The position numbers and the translations under genes were made by a program. From the NCBI GenBank assembly GCA_003952965.2, contig CM025853.1, forward strand, positions 4,156,802 to 4,220,801: a DNA stretch of 64,000 nucleotides. The letters are read 5' to 3'. The notes beneath the pieces were generated by a model that saw only the letters and a program-made list of their open reading frames with translations, did no database searches and had not been told where the DNA came from. This DNA is from Morella rubra. Its lineage: Eukaryota; Streptophyta; Magnoliopsida; Fagales; Myricaceae. Below are positions 12,310 through 24,022 of the stretch, in pieces. Within the stretch, counting starts at the first letter, position 1. Each line of letters opens with the position of its first letter.

Positions 12310-14568
12310 TGTCGCTTACGTGAACTCCATTTGCTCCCGGCAAAGGCAACTTTCGATCGACTTCGTCAATATTGGACTTTCGTAATTGGTTTTTTTCTTG
12401 CTGCCTACCCGTGTTTTTGCGTGACCAACTGCAATTGAACGTATTCAATTTCCTTATTTACGCAGTTTGATCAAGTCTCTGCACGAAGCCGGCGTTCACA
12501 TAATCGAAGATGTTTTAAAGAAAGTTTCAACTCGAGAATTTGATCGACACAAATAATTCCATCATTTTCTCTTTTATTTTCCTTTTCTCCATTAATCAAA
12601 TCATTGTCTAGCTAGCTAGTACTTAAAGAAAACGAAAGGAAAAAAAAAAAGATTAGCGTGTACAGTACTATACTACCAATCAATAAGACTTCTTATAATA
12701 TATAGAGTTGAAATTTCATTGTACTAAAGAATAAAAGAAAACAGTACTAACTATAAGTTTATATTAAATCAATTAAGATATAATATATCTTTTTAATCTG
12801 AATTGTTCTCACAAATATATATAATATAATATATGTGCGATGATATATATATATATAAGAAATCGATGGTCAGACTTGTAAAACTGAAAAGACAAGTTCC
12901 GAATGTTATTTAGAACTAGAATCAATAAAGCGTTGAGTATAACAACAAATTAAGGCATATCAAAGTGAGATTGCCAGCGATAATAATGGCGTGTGTATAA
13001 TTAAATCAATAAAATCATATAGATAAAAGAGTGTTTGAGATTGCCAGCGATGATTAATTTCTACCTAGTCATTCTAATATGCCTTTGTGTTAACTCGTTT
13101 TAGGCTAAAAAAACATACTTTTTTTAGCATTCTCTAATGGGTTTTTTTATTTTTTTATGAACACTCAAAATATTTTTTTTATGTAATTGGCGACCCTGCC
13201 CCAATCCTCAATTCCTTGCTCCATCCCTGATCGCGGGCTCGGTGTCCCTGTACAGAAAAAATTAACTGGGCTTCGTGACAGAAGCAAGTTAGGGGACCTC
13301 GCCATGTAATTCCTTTGGAGATCATATAGATGTAAGAACTGAAAAATATAAAGTTATAATAGGATCTTTTACCTCCAGACATTTGTGCTTTAACAAAATG
13401 AAATACCCACAAAAGGGAGCAGTGTTTTTCTGTAGAGAAGCAGCTTCTAGTCTTAGCCTTAGAACTTTGTGGGTGGTTCCAATAAAAAACACAAGCCCCT
13501 TGATATAGGAAACATTAGGTACCCTCACTTATTATTCTTATAACCTTTGGACTACCCTATTATTCCTTCTATCAAAGAATATCAAAAGTTAGCTAGCCAC
13601 CTTGTCATTAAGGGCAATTACCTATGATCATCAATAGATAAAGTGGACCACCTTAAGAAAGGTCAAATAGAAAACTAAAAGTTGGGAAAACCAAGAGTTC
13701 TTCCAACAATAGGAACTTGAGGATTACGTATAGACAGGGGAATATTATCTAACAGTGCTGTGAAAGTTTTCTGAAGTTTTTTTTTTATAGTATCAGAATC
13801 ACACGCAGGTAATTCTCTGCATAGATTCTTTTCTAATCAACGTTGGTTAATGAAGATCTTACACCAAGTCCAAGGTCAATCTAGGGTGTTGTACAGCCTA
13901 TGAACATCTATTTTGGATCAATACTGATGGATCCTATTTTTACTAAGCAAATTAATCAATTTGACAGTAAATTAGATCTCTACCACTAATAATATTGGCC
14001 GACTAAATCCTCACTAGTTAGGAGAAAGCACAGTGAAGGGAAAATGTTATTTGCTTTTTCTTTTGTGATTTTTTGAGTCCCAGAGATCAACTATGATGCT
14101 GGATATCTATTTTGGAGCAGAGAGAAATTAATTAAGATTGGGTAAGGCAGCACAGAAAAGGAAAAACTGGTGATGGTATATATGGGTTTGCTTCAATCAA
14201 TAGCAAAGTATAAGTATCAAGATGCTAATCATATGCTTATCGCTTTTGGCCAGAGAGCTGATCATTTTGACCGATCGACAAGTCGCGCGCAATTAGATCT
14301 ATAAAAGGCCTATGAACATGCATGCCTAGCTTACACAAGGCCCTGTTAGCTTTTGTTTGATGATAATTTGATACGTGTGGTACTTTGTGAGATCTGATGC
14401 ATAATCAATATTATTAGTCTTCGGATTCCTTGGTTCGTGAACTGAATTGAGTACATGATTGATGTACGTAGTTTTGCACCAAATTTAAGCAACAAGGTAG
14501 AATACTATCCAGTTGTTGCTCAAAAAAGGTCAAAAAAAGAAGAAAACACACACACAGACGTAAAAAAG
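12310..14568. other. intergenic, AT-rich
   Basis: This is the spacer between malectin-LRR copies 1 and 2. It contains short AT microsatellites (12820-12860) and homopolymer A and T runs. I found no coding motif, RNA gene or clear transposon end. The stretch 13180-13320 is GC-richer than its surroundings and may be an old insertion of unknown type. Confidence 0.45.
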
Positions 14569-17001
14569 TCACAACCACTTGAGCACCACAAACCCTGTAC
14601 TACAATTAATAGAAATCTGCAGCAAAAATAGTAGGAGTCCTTGAATTGTGGCTCCCAATATGATTGGGATCTTGTCAACGTTCTTTCTGTTACCAGTACT
14701 GGTTAAGGGTGGTTTAGTTTCGTTCGGCAGTACTACAGGTGGCGGTGGAGCTTCAAATGTTGATGATGGTGGTGCTGATGGGGGTAGTGATGTTGGGTTT
14801 TGTTCTGGACATGACATTCCATCAAGACAATTCCCTGTTACCCTAAGAATTAACCAAGAAAAATGCTAAGATTTAATTAACACATTATAATCTAAGCTCA
14901 GAGACTATATATTATACCTATCGAAAAGTACAATTGAAATTTCAACATCTTGAACTCACAATAATTTTAAGTTCTTTTTCTTTGATAAGGAGGTGGGAAT
15001 GGACCCAGTGAATTGATTATTTTCCAAGTTCCTGCAAAAGGGAGAAAAAAAAAATTCATTTCTCGAATTAGTTCTTCCCAAGTATTATATATATCTGTGT
15101 GTGTGTGTGTGTGTGTGTGTGTTTGTCTGTATGCCCAATCTTGTGAGTTTAATGACACTCACAATAGTCCTAGATGTCGAAAGGAACCAAGAAATTCAGG
15201 AATTGGTCCATTTAAGCTGTTCTGGGAGAAATCACTGCAACCAAGAGGGGAGCGGAAACAGACCCAACATTAACACGAATGAACGACAGAGATCTATTCG
15301 TGTTGCTTAATAATTTACATGTCCCTGCGTACGTCTTTACTCACATTCTCTGAAGTGCATCCATGGAACTAAAATCGGGTAGTGAACCGGCCAGACCAGA
15401 GCTACTGAGATTCCTGCATTTCATTTTCCCAATTTCTCAGATGACAGTGATTATAAAGACGAATACGTCGACGTCATGGTTACGTATCATAAACACAACT
15501 TACAGCCCTATTATCCGAGGCATGGCGCCGGTGCTGCAGTGAACCCATTCCCACCAGTGTGGTGGCGGAAGACACGGGTCACCTGTGTATTGTTGTAAAT
15601 CATTGAACGCATTTTGAAGTGCCACTAACCCTTGTACTAAATTAGCAAAGACAGACCAGAGAGGGAGACAGAAGAATTAGTTGGACAGAAGGAAATTACA
15701 AACTCTTGGAAGAGAGCGGAAGAGTTGAGTTCAGAGGGATGGAAAATAGATCACTGACCGTCTTTGCTATTGGTCCCAGATGGTTGTGCTTTGAAAACTG
15801 CATAAACTTCATAGGCATTGATGAGAGGAGGAAGCGTGGAATTAGAAGCCGCCCAGACAGTGATTGTAGTGTTGAGAAAAGCAGTCAGATTAGTAATGGG
15901 CACCTCTAATACGCTTCCAAAAGGTGGGATAATTGGATCTAAATTATAAGGATCGTTGTCGATGTAAATTTGAATGGATCTTTTATGTGATAATTCTAAC
16001 TGAATCACTTCGGAGAAGTAAATGGCGATATAAAAGATCTTTTCTCCCGGAACATTGGTATCCAAAATAGCAGGCCCCATAGTGCTCGTTCTAGCGATAT
16101 CCAAAACAACAGGCACCATAGTGCTTGTACTGGCGATTGCATTTCGCAACACAGCTTGGGGAGGTTGATCTTCTGCGCTGCTCACATGAATGGTAGCAGC
16201 AACGTTGGTGACGTTCTCTTGATGGTCCTCAGCTCCGTAGGGATACCATACTCGATCGTAAGGATCTTCAGGATACCTAGAAGGTGATCGATCGTGCTTG
16301 GCAAGTTTAACTTAAAGCTAGATTATAGCAAAATATTTGTTTTTGACAGAATTTTGAAGTACGTGCTCTAAGGAATAGCATATATATATATACGAATACC
16401 TGATAGTTTGATTTGCACCTTGAGCGGCTCTATTCAACAAATACAAGAAACGATTGGAACCAGCATGATTGTACATTTTCGAATCCAAGCTGCGGAGCTC
16501 AATCGAGTTTATGAAAGGCCGCTGGTTAGGCACTGTTTGGGCAACGCATATGCTAGTAGAATTTCCAATCACAGCATATATTACCTCAGTCGTGAGGATC
16601 TTGTCTTCTCCATATTCTGATAAGTTCAAAGACCGCCAGAGGTTTCCATCGAACAGTAGATCAAAGGAGGGTGGATTGTTCTTTCCATCATAATTTGAGT
16701 AGTAGAAGGTTGCACGAACGAGAACTCGTTCCCCATTCTCCAAATTGTAAATGGTGTAACAGTTTTTCTTTGGAGTTGTGAATGCTCTTAGAGTGCTCAC
16801 CACATGACCAGCTCTGAAAAGCGGAAAATCAATCTCGTAGCCCAAACCATTCAGAGTATAATTGCCATCTCCGCTCCATCGTATAGAATTTCCGTCAGTG
16901 TAACCACTGATCGAGCCACAGTCGATGCTCACAAATGCAGCAAAACAGGGTTTCGAAACCGCTGAGAGAGCCACAAAAAGTAAACCAAGATAGGTAGTCA
17001 T
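14569..17001 (-). CDS. malectin-like/LRR protein without kinase, copy 2
   Basis: This paralogue has the same seven-exon plan, 579 residues by my model. Exons (minus): 17001-16400, 16276-15759, 15636-15504, 15413-15345, 15234-15163, 15031-14960 and 14842-14569. It has a signal peptide (TTYLGLLFVALSAVSKPCFA), a malectin-like domain opening FVSIDCGS, and YTGDPCLPPP with GDPC at 392-395. Three LRRs follow (LNLSSSGLAGSLPDF, IDFSQNSLNGPIPEF, LNLENNQFTGSIPTS). The tail has NCLDGMSC, a Pro/Ser linker and the hydrophobic stretch IILGATIQGLLLFLL, continuing to VVLKWL. Exon 2 carries a 13-residue tandem duplication absent from copies 1 and 3. The intron between exons 5 and 6 holds a TG microsatellite (about 15095-15122). 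As in copy 1, a GPI signal is likely and there is no kinase. Function is inferred only from domain family. Confidence 0.85.
15095..15122. repeat. (TG)n microsatellite
   Basis: A pure TG run lies inside the 131-bp intron between exons 5 and 6 of malectin-LRR copy 2, within 45 bases of the splice donor on the minus strand. Length variation here could affect a short intron. Confidence 0.9.
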
Positions 17002-17266
17002 GATCAGTGAGGGCTATTTAGTCAGTTTTGATGAATTGTCATAGAGATGTATGAAGTAGATCAAGTCATGAGAGTATTAGAAACTGGGTGACATTTATTT
17101 GCGTCTGGCTCTTTTGACTTCGTTATGGGTTTTCCGAATTAATTAGGCGAGGTCTTTGTTTTAAACATGATCAAATTATGATAGCTAGCTATACGCGTAG
17201 ACGTGGTTGGGATCTCTTGTCCCTAATGGGAAAGACGGCAAAAGAATCCTAGAACAACAGAGGCTA

Positions 17267-17880
17267 GCTTCGATTCTTCTTCGACATCGATTGACCAGCT
17301 GCCATAGCAAAGCTGCAGACAAACTTTTCTACCTAATTCTTTGGATCTAATTGTACTAAGCAGTCAACCTCGTTTGGATATCTTCAACTACCCATGATTT
17401 CCCACTAGAACACAAAGTAAACGATTCCCCTATAGCTCTGTATGGACCTAATTATTTTTGGCTAACACTGATCTGATCCCACATCGATTGACCGTAGCAA
17501 AAGAGACAAAACTTCTCTACCACTATTTGGATTATTTGGACTGTCTGAGAAGTCACGCTCTAAGGGTATCTTGATCAAGTACACATGATAATTCACATTA
17601 TATTAGAAGGTACCCTAAAGTAAACGATATTTCCCTCTCTAGCTCCGTTGTTTATTGATCCACAAGATTCCCAGTTGAAGAAATCGGGCTTCGATTCTTC
17701 TTCCTCATCGTTGACCATATCAAAACAGACAAAACTCCGCGACCAAGCTTAATTTGGTTCTTTGGACCTTGTCATGAGAAGTCAACCAGATAAGGGTATC
17801 TTCAAGAACTATCCGTAATTACTCCATAGAACAGTAGTAGTAAACGAGTTCCCCCTAATTAAATGGCTTGTTGTTTATCA
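17267..17880. repeat. three diverged tandem repeats of about 200 bp
   Basis: Three successive blocks share the same order of short motifs: CATCGATTGACC or TCATCGTTGACC (17286, 17484, 17706), then a TAGCAAA/ATCAAAA...GACAAA...CTTCTCTACC-like segment, TTTGGA, AGTCA, TATCTT and GTAAACGA near the end. Spacing is about 197 and 223 bases. They lie upstream of copy 2 of the malectin-LRR genes. No transposon ends are visible. Confidence 0.6.
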
Positions 17881-20414
17881 TATATTTATAAACAAATCGT
17901 CTAAATTTTTTATTGCTTTGCTATCAGGCCGGGCCCCTTATATATATATATATATATATAGCGCAATAATTAGAAAGACGAATTTTCTACTAGCTCCACG
18001 AACCGTATATATCCAGATGTAGATGATCAAAGTGATTCGATTAATATTTAAGTATTACACCGGTTCCTATGAAAGTAAGGGAATATCTCTCAAGTATCTC
18101 TAGTGATTTGGCTCGCTGTTAATTATTGTATCTTTGTTAAAACGAAGAAATCTGATGATTTGCGAGATTATTATTATCCGGCTTTTAATGCTAAAGGAAT
18201 TTTGAAAATTATCATTATAATGTCACTGCAAATCCTCTTTCCAAACACAACATTAAAAAAATAATAATAATAAATTAAAAAATTAAAGAGGAGTGTGATG
18301 GGAATGCTGGCAATGGAGTTCTGTGATTCTTATAGCTGCTGCCAGAGGCAATAGAAAATGTTGGGATGCGAGAATATGCATGTAAGATGGCAGTACAGAG
18401 CAACAGATGTGGGAGCTACTTTAATTCAGTGCCTCAGGTTCCTGCACGAGTTTTTTTTTTTTTTTAAAACAAATTATATCACATTCTAAAACATTAATGA
18501 TCTAACGACGATCTTTGTGCGCATGGGATTCCAATCAAATTTATTCGTATGTTTTAATTTTAAAATTTTTTGAAAAAATCTCCTTTTCAAGCCTAAAATT
18601 ACTATCCCATCCCCCTTTTTACACCTTCAAATGCTATTTTGTCCCCTCAATTTTTTTTTAAATATATTTTGCCAGACCAAAAATACTATCCCTTTTTTAC
18701 CCCTTCTTTATCCTCCAAAATAAATGAGACAAATTTAATGCTTTAAAAATCATACTCCTTAAAATGACAACAAATAAGAAATGAATTAAAGTATTTTGTA
18801 AAATAATAACAAATGTAATGGAATTAAACGTTCACCAAGGGATGCAATTAATTTATTTTATAAGGTAAATTATGGTTTTCATTTCTATTTTTTATTTTAT
18901 TTCTCTCAATTGCACTTCTCCTTCTTTTTTTTTTTTTTTTTTAAAAAAAAAGCCTTTCGATTTCGTCTCACCATTGAAAAATATAACATAAAAAAATCAT
19001 CTACCCCACCAAATTTCTTTTGCCTCTTTACACATGACAACTTTAACTTGGTATTTTCTTTCTTTTTTATTGATGTTATCTCGCTTATGTAATTTCATTC
19101 TCTCTTTTAACTTCTAATCTCTTTCGATCTTAAGTTGTTTTTTTCTCTTTTAGCTGCTAATTTCAATTTAGAATAAAAATTTATATTGTTTTCTTTATAA
19201 TTGTTAGGTGATGAACTTGCAGAACAATAATTAATACATAAAAAATAATGACTTCCATAAACTATTAACGAAGTTATTTCTTTTCTCTGGTGATGGAAGA
19301 CAAGGGTTACCAGTCCATCGTAAGTGTTTCTGCTCTAGACCATAATCTAAGGTTATTTGGGCAATAAAAAATTCTCAAAATCGGTAGAAAATTTGATAGT
19401 AATGTGAATATGTAGGTAGATTGAATTTTTATTGGGGTTTGTGTGAAAATGTGTTGGATTTCATGATGTTAAATTTTTTTTGAGATGTTGGATGTTTAGT
19501 TATGAATTTTTTTATTTTCAAAATATTTCCTCAAAAAGGTGAATATTTGTTACTGGTGAACATCATCGTTATTCCCGGCCCTCTCCCCCCCGGCGAACAA
19601 GATATATTATAACATTGTGCCAATGTCAAAATCGGGATGGAGCTGTAATATTAAATCTCTAATTGTTCTCCTTAGATCTCTTTTATAATTTAAACAACGA
19701 GCAAAATCTGTTGGACACGATTTTTGTGCACGAGGTTAGGACAAACTTGGCTCTGTTGAGAAATAGACGATGAGGCTAGAAGTAGAACGGCACACACTGA
19801 GATTGAATCGTTAAAAGTTGAGGCTAGCATGCCTTGATATTTAAATCGTTTAAAGTTGGGATCTCCTCTTGTAAATTCGAATTAGAATCCTGAAATACAA
19901 ATTAACGTTGATAAAGCAAAGGAAGCTGCTGCTTATTAAATCCTTGTGCTGAGATTGAATTGAAGCTAATACATGCTGCAGATATACACACCCATATGAT
20001 CGGCTGGAAAGCTTTTTGAATCTGATTATATAGAAGTCAGAGGATCCGCGTGTGAACTACAATTCCATGCCCCAATATGGAGCTTTGCCTTTCTCTCTTT
20101 AATTTTTTTTTTTTTTTTCGTTTAGTAGATGGATCTTCATCTAATTTAATCTCTGTGAATAACACTCTTAAGTTTAATGATTTCAGTTATAAAAATAGGA
20201 GAGTGAGTAATTTCAGGAGAAAAAGAACTATTATATATATATATATAATATTGACAAGCCATATTTTTTTTATTCTTCAAGTTCCATAATTTATTGACTA
20301 AATTTCGTCACGCGGATGAACTTATATATGCACCAAAATGGATACATATGGAGGACCAAACAGAACGCAAGTCTAGGAAAAAGAAGAAGAAGAAGAAAAC
20401 ACCTTGTACTAAAA
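17881..20414. other. intergenic, AT-rich, with one gene relic
   Basis: This spacer lies between malectin-LRR copies 2 and 3. It holds an AT microsatellite (17940-17960) and T-runs at 18449-18465, 18926-18943 and 20101-20119. Apart from the short relic at 19289-19318, described separately, I recognise nothing coding. Confidence 0.5.
19289..19318 (-). pseudogene. GDPC-exon relic of a lost malectin-LRR copy
   Basis: On the minus strand this stretch reads WTGNPCLPSP and matches the middle of exon 3 of copy 3 (21620-21650) at about 28 of 30 bases. The flanks do not continue the match. It lies between copies 2 and 3 in the same orientation, so it is most simply the remnant of a further tandem copy. 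The aspartate of GDPC is Asn here. Confidence 0.5.
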
Positions 20415-23019
20415 CTAATAGAAGTAACTGATCAACAGCAACGATAATAAGAGAATTTGGATTAATGCTTCCAATATGATTGGGAGCTTGGCAATGTTCC
20501 TATTTTGACCACTGTGAGAGGGGGTACTGTTCGATGGCAATGGAGTCCCAGGTGAACTTGTTGGCATCACTGATGGCGGTGGAGCTTCAATTGGTGATAG
20601 TGATGGTGATGGTGATGGTGAGATTAGTGGTGGGCATGACCTTCCATTGATACAATTGTTTGTCACCCTAAGAGTATCAAAATTAAGATAAGTAATAAAT
20701 TGAAGATAAAGATAAGAAGAAAAAAATCCACAAAACTTTTAATGTTGATTCAAGGAAAAGGAAACGGCAGTTACATATGTTATTTGACTTCAAAAAGGAC
20801 TAGTCAAGAATTACTTTTAAAGTTCCTTAAAATCATTTTAAGGTTCAATTTCATCTGGTTAGGTCCTAATGTAAGGAACTTGGTCTCTCATACCTTCTCT
20901 TCTCTCACTCAACATAGGACTCGGTATCACAAAACCAGACCCAAAAATTTAAGAAATTAATACATTGAATGCAAGAGAATAGCAGAAGTTTGAATGTCAT
21001 CCAATTACTTACACTAATTTCAACTCCTTCCTTGATAATGATGCGGGAATGGATCCATTGAATCTATTATTTGCCAAGTTCCTGGAGAAGCAGTCAAAAT
21101 GGTAATTAATGCTTTCCAATTAATTATTATCTTCCTGTCTCAGCGCACACGTATACACACTCATATATATGAAATCTTATGTAGGCTTATCGAGAGTACT
21201 CACAATAATGTTAAATTTGGAAAGGAGCCAAAAAATTCAGGAATAGGTCCTTCTAAGTTGTTATTATGCAAATCACTGCAACCAAGAGGAAAAAAACACG
21301 CACAACATTAATAGAAATAAACGATCTGTCGTACATCTATTCCATCATACGACTAACAAATTTTTTGCATGTGTTTAACTCACATTGTTTGAAGTGCGTC
21401 CATGGAACTAAAATCAGGTAGTGAACCAAGCAGACCAAAGCCACTGAGATTCCTGCATTTCATTTTCAATTTTCCAGGTTCGTGACACGCGTGAGTGATT
21501 ACGTACGTAATATGGATAATATTTTGCATGAATATTGGTCATGAATCATAAAGCATATGCAACTTACAGAGCAATTACTTGAGGCATGGCAGCAGTGTTG
21601 CACTCAATCCATTCCCAAGAATATGGTAATGGAAGACAAGGGTCACCAGTCCATAGTTGTAATACGCTGAACGCAGTTTGAAGTGCCATTAACCCTTGCA
21701 CTGAATTAGCAAAAACAGACCCAAGAGGGGGAGAGAGAAGGATTAGTTTAGTTCCACAGATGGAAGCCAAATCTAGAAAAGTAGCGGAAGAGTTGAGTTC
21801 TGGGGACAAGGAAATTAAATTAGACAAACCATCTTTTTTTCTGGTCCTATATGGTTGTGCGTCAACAACTGCATAAACTTCATAGGCATTGAGGAGAGGA
21901 GGCAACGTGGAGTTAGAAGAAGCTTGCGCAGTGAACGTAGTGTTGGGAGCAGCAGTGATATTAGTGATGCACGCCTCTGATACGCTTCCAAAAGGTGGGA
22001 TGATGGGCTCTAAGTAAGGGCGGTCGTCTATGTAGAGTTGAATAGACCTCTTCTGTGTTGAATCTAAACGAAGAACTTCAGAGAAGTACACGTTGATATA
22101 AATGGGCCCTTCTGCCTTTAAATTGGTGTCCAAAGCAAGTGGCACCCTGGTACCCGTACTAGCGATTGCAGTGCGCAGCACAGCTGGCGGAGGTTGATCT
22201 TCTGCGCTGCTCACATCAATTGTAGCTGCTTCGCTCGCGACGACCTCCAGATGTGACGACTGATCATCAGGTACATTGGGAAACCAAAATCGATCGTACG
22301 GATCATCGGGACGCCTATAAGGTGATCATGCATTTTATGTTTAATCTTGATATTAATGACAAGTAGAATGATAGAATGTCCTAGTATTTGGTCAAAGGAA
22401 TAGCATAAGAATACCTGATAGTTTGATTTGCACCTTGAGCAACTCTATTTCTGAGAAGCAAGAAACTTTTGGAACCAACACGGTTGTACATTTTCGGACC
22501 CAAGCTGCGCAGCTCAAGCGCGTTTATGAAAGGCAGCTGGTTAGGCAGTGTTCGAGCAAGGCAAAAGCTAGTAGCATTTCCATTCACAACATATATGATT
22601 TCTGTAATCAGGTAAGCGTTGTCTGCATATTTTTGCAAACTCATCGTCCGCAAGTGGCTTCCATCGATCAGCAGATCAAATTCGGGTGGGGAGTGCTTCC
22701 CATCATAATTTCCGTAGTAAAAACTAGCACGAACGAGAACTCGTTCCCCATTCTGCAGATTGTTGATGGTGTAACAGTTTTTCTGCAGACTTGGGAATAC
22801 TCTAAGAGTGCTCAGTATAGGCCCAGCTCCGTAAAATGAATTGACCAGTTGGGGCACACCATTATGGACGTAATCACCATCTCCGGTCCAGTTTAAAGAA
22901 TCTTGTACGTCAAAGTAAGGCTCCGATGATCCACAATTGATGCTTACAAACGCAGCAAAACTTGTCGATACTGCAGCTGAGAGAGCTACGAGAAAAAGTA
23001 ACGTAAGATAGGTAGTCAT
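20415..23019 (-). CDS. malectin-like/LRR protein without kinase, copy 3
   Basis: This is the third tandem paralogue, 561 residues by my model. Exons (minus): 23019-22415, 22314-21830, 21700-21568, 21452-21384, 21275-21204, 21081-21013 and 20667-20415; each junction preserves frame. It has a signal peptide (TTYLTLLFLVALSAAVSTSFA), then a malectin-like domain from FVSINCGSS. LWTGDPCLPLP carries GDPC at 382-385. Three LRRs follow: LNLSGFGLLGSLPDF, DLHNNNLEGPIPEF and LNLANNRFNGSIPAS. A Ser/Pro-rich linker with NCINGRSC precedes a hydrophobic end (IILEALIQILLLSLLL). Copies 2 and 3 are closer to each other than to copy 1: both have QGANQTIR at the end of exon 1 and VSSAEDQPP in exon 2. A kinase is absent. 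Ligand and partners are unknown. Confidence 0.85.
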
Positions 23020-23113
23020 GGGAAGTGTCAGGGTTCGTTCTTGCTTTTGTAATTGGATGAATTGGGTGGAGAGATCTCGGGTTGATGTAGGAATGCTAGA
23101 ATTTTAGTGAACA

Positions 23114-23119
23114 TTTATA
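23114..23119 (-). promoter_or_regulatory. TATA box of malectin-LRR copy 3
   Basis: The minus strand reads GCATATAAATG about 95 bases before the ATG at 23019. This is a good plant TATA match, but the position is predicted only. Confidence 0.4.
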
Positions 23120-23516
23120 TGCGATTGGAGCTTTGACTTTTTTTAATTATGGGCTTAATCACTTAATTAAGGCAAGTTGTAATTTTATATTTGAGTAAAA
23201 TATCATGCAAGCTGTATGCGTAGTGGTTGGAGGCATTTAGCCGTTATATGAATGGGACTAACGAGAGGGACCTTAAAGCTGTTGCCTTGATCTACCCATA
23301 CATTATCTGTTGTTCATTTTATGTTATTTTTATTTTTATTAAGCATAGTGTACTCTGGATGTTTCTATAAGATGAGGGAAGGTTACATGGTATCAAAGCT
23401 AAGGTCATGAGTTTGAAATTTCATTCTATACTTCAACTCTTTGTTTCAATTAAAACGGTAAAATTAAGGAATTGACTTAAAAGGGCTGAAAAATAATGAA
23501 TGAATTGTATAATTAA

Positions 23517-23694
23517 GGTGGTGTTCGGATGTGTAAATTTTGGAGTATTGGAGTTGATGAAAAAGTAAAGAGAGAGATTATTGAAAATAATTTTTTATAT
23601 TTATTTGGAGTGAAAAATGATTATTTGACAAGAAGAGAGAGAATTTTGGGGAGTTATTTTATTGAGGTAAAAATTTTGGGTGGTAAACACCACC
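23517..23694. mobile_element. Tourist/Harbinger-type MITE
   Basis: The ends are GGTGGTGTTCGG and the inverted AAACACCACC, giving a perfect 9-bp terminal inverted repeat. The element is flanked by TAA on both sides (23514-23516 and 23695-23697), the 3-bp target duplication typical of PIF/Harbinger elements. It is 178 bp, AT-rich and has no coding capacity. Confidence 0.8.
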
Positions 23695-23776
23695 TAAGTA
23701 TAGCATTATGATCAGATAACTATAGTTGGGTAGCGTTGGAGGTACCGACGGACATGCATTCTGCATATCCCAATGG

Positions 23777-24014
23777 CAGGGCTGGCTCAATAAAAATAGA
23801 GGTCTCAAGCAAAAATTAAAAGTGAAGCCTTTTTATTTTTGAATATAATAAAAAATATATTTTAAACAAATATTTACTTAAAAATGCTCTATATGAAATA
23901 TATTTTTATTTTACTAAACTTCACTCTTACTTTATGCCTTTTTTTTTTTTTTTTCCCCTAATCAAACAACTTGGGGCCTTAGCCAACTTGCTGCCTACCC
24001 ACGAGCCGGCCCTG
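23777..24014. mobile_element. hAT-type MITE
   Basis: The termini are CAGGGCTGGCTC and GAGCCGGCCCTG, an inverted repeat with one mismatch. The flanks are CCCAATGG (23769-23776) and CCCAACGG (24015-24022), an 8-bp target duplication with one change, as expected of hAT elements. It is 238 bp and non-coding. Confidence 0.85.
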
Positions 24015-24022
24015 CCCAACGG

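Noticed and set aside
9806-23019. Kinase exons for the malectin-LRR genes
   Set aside because: The spacers downstream of each copy were read for kinase motifs (glycine loop, HRD, DFG) and none was found.
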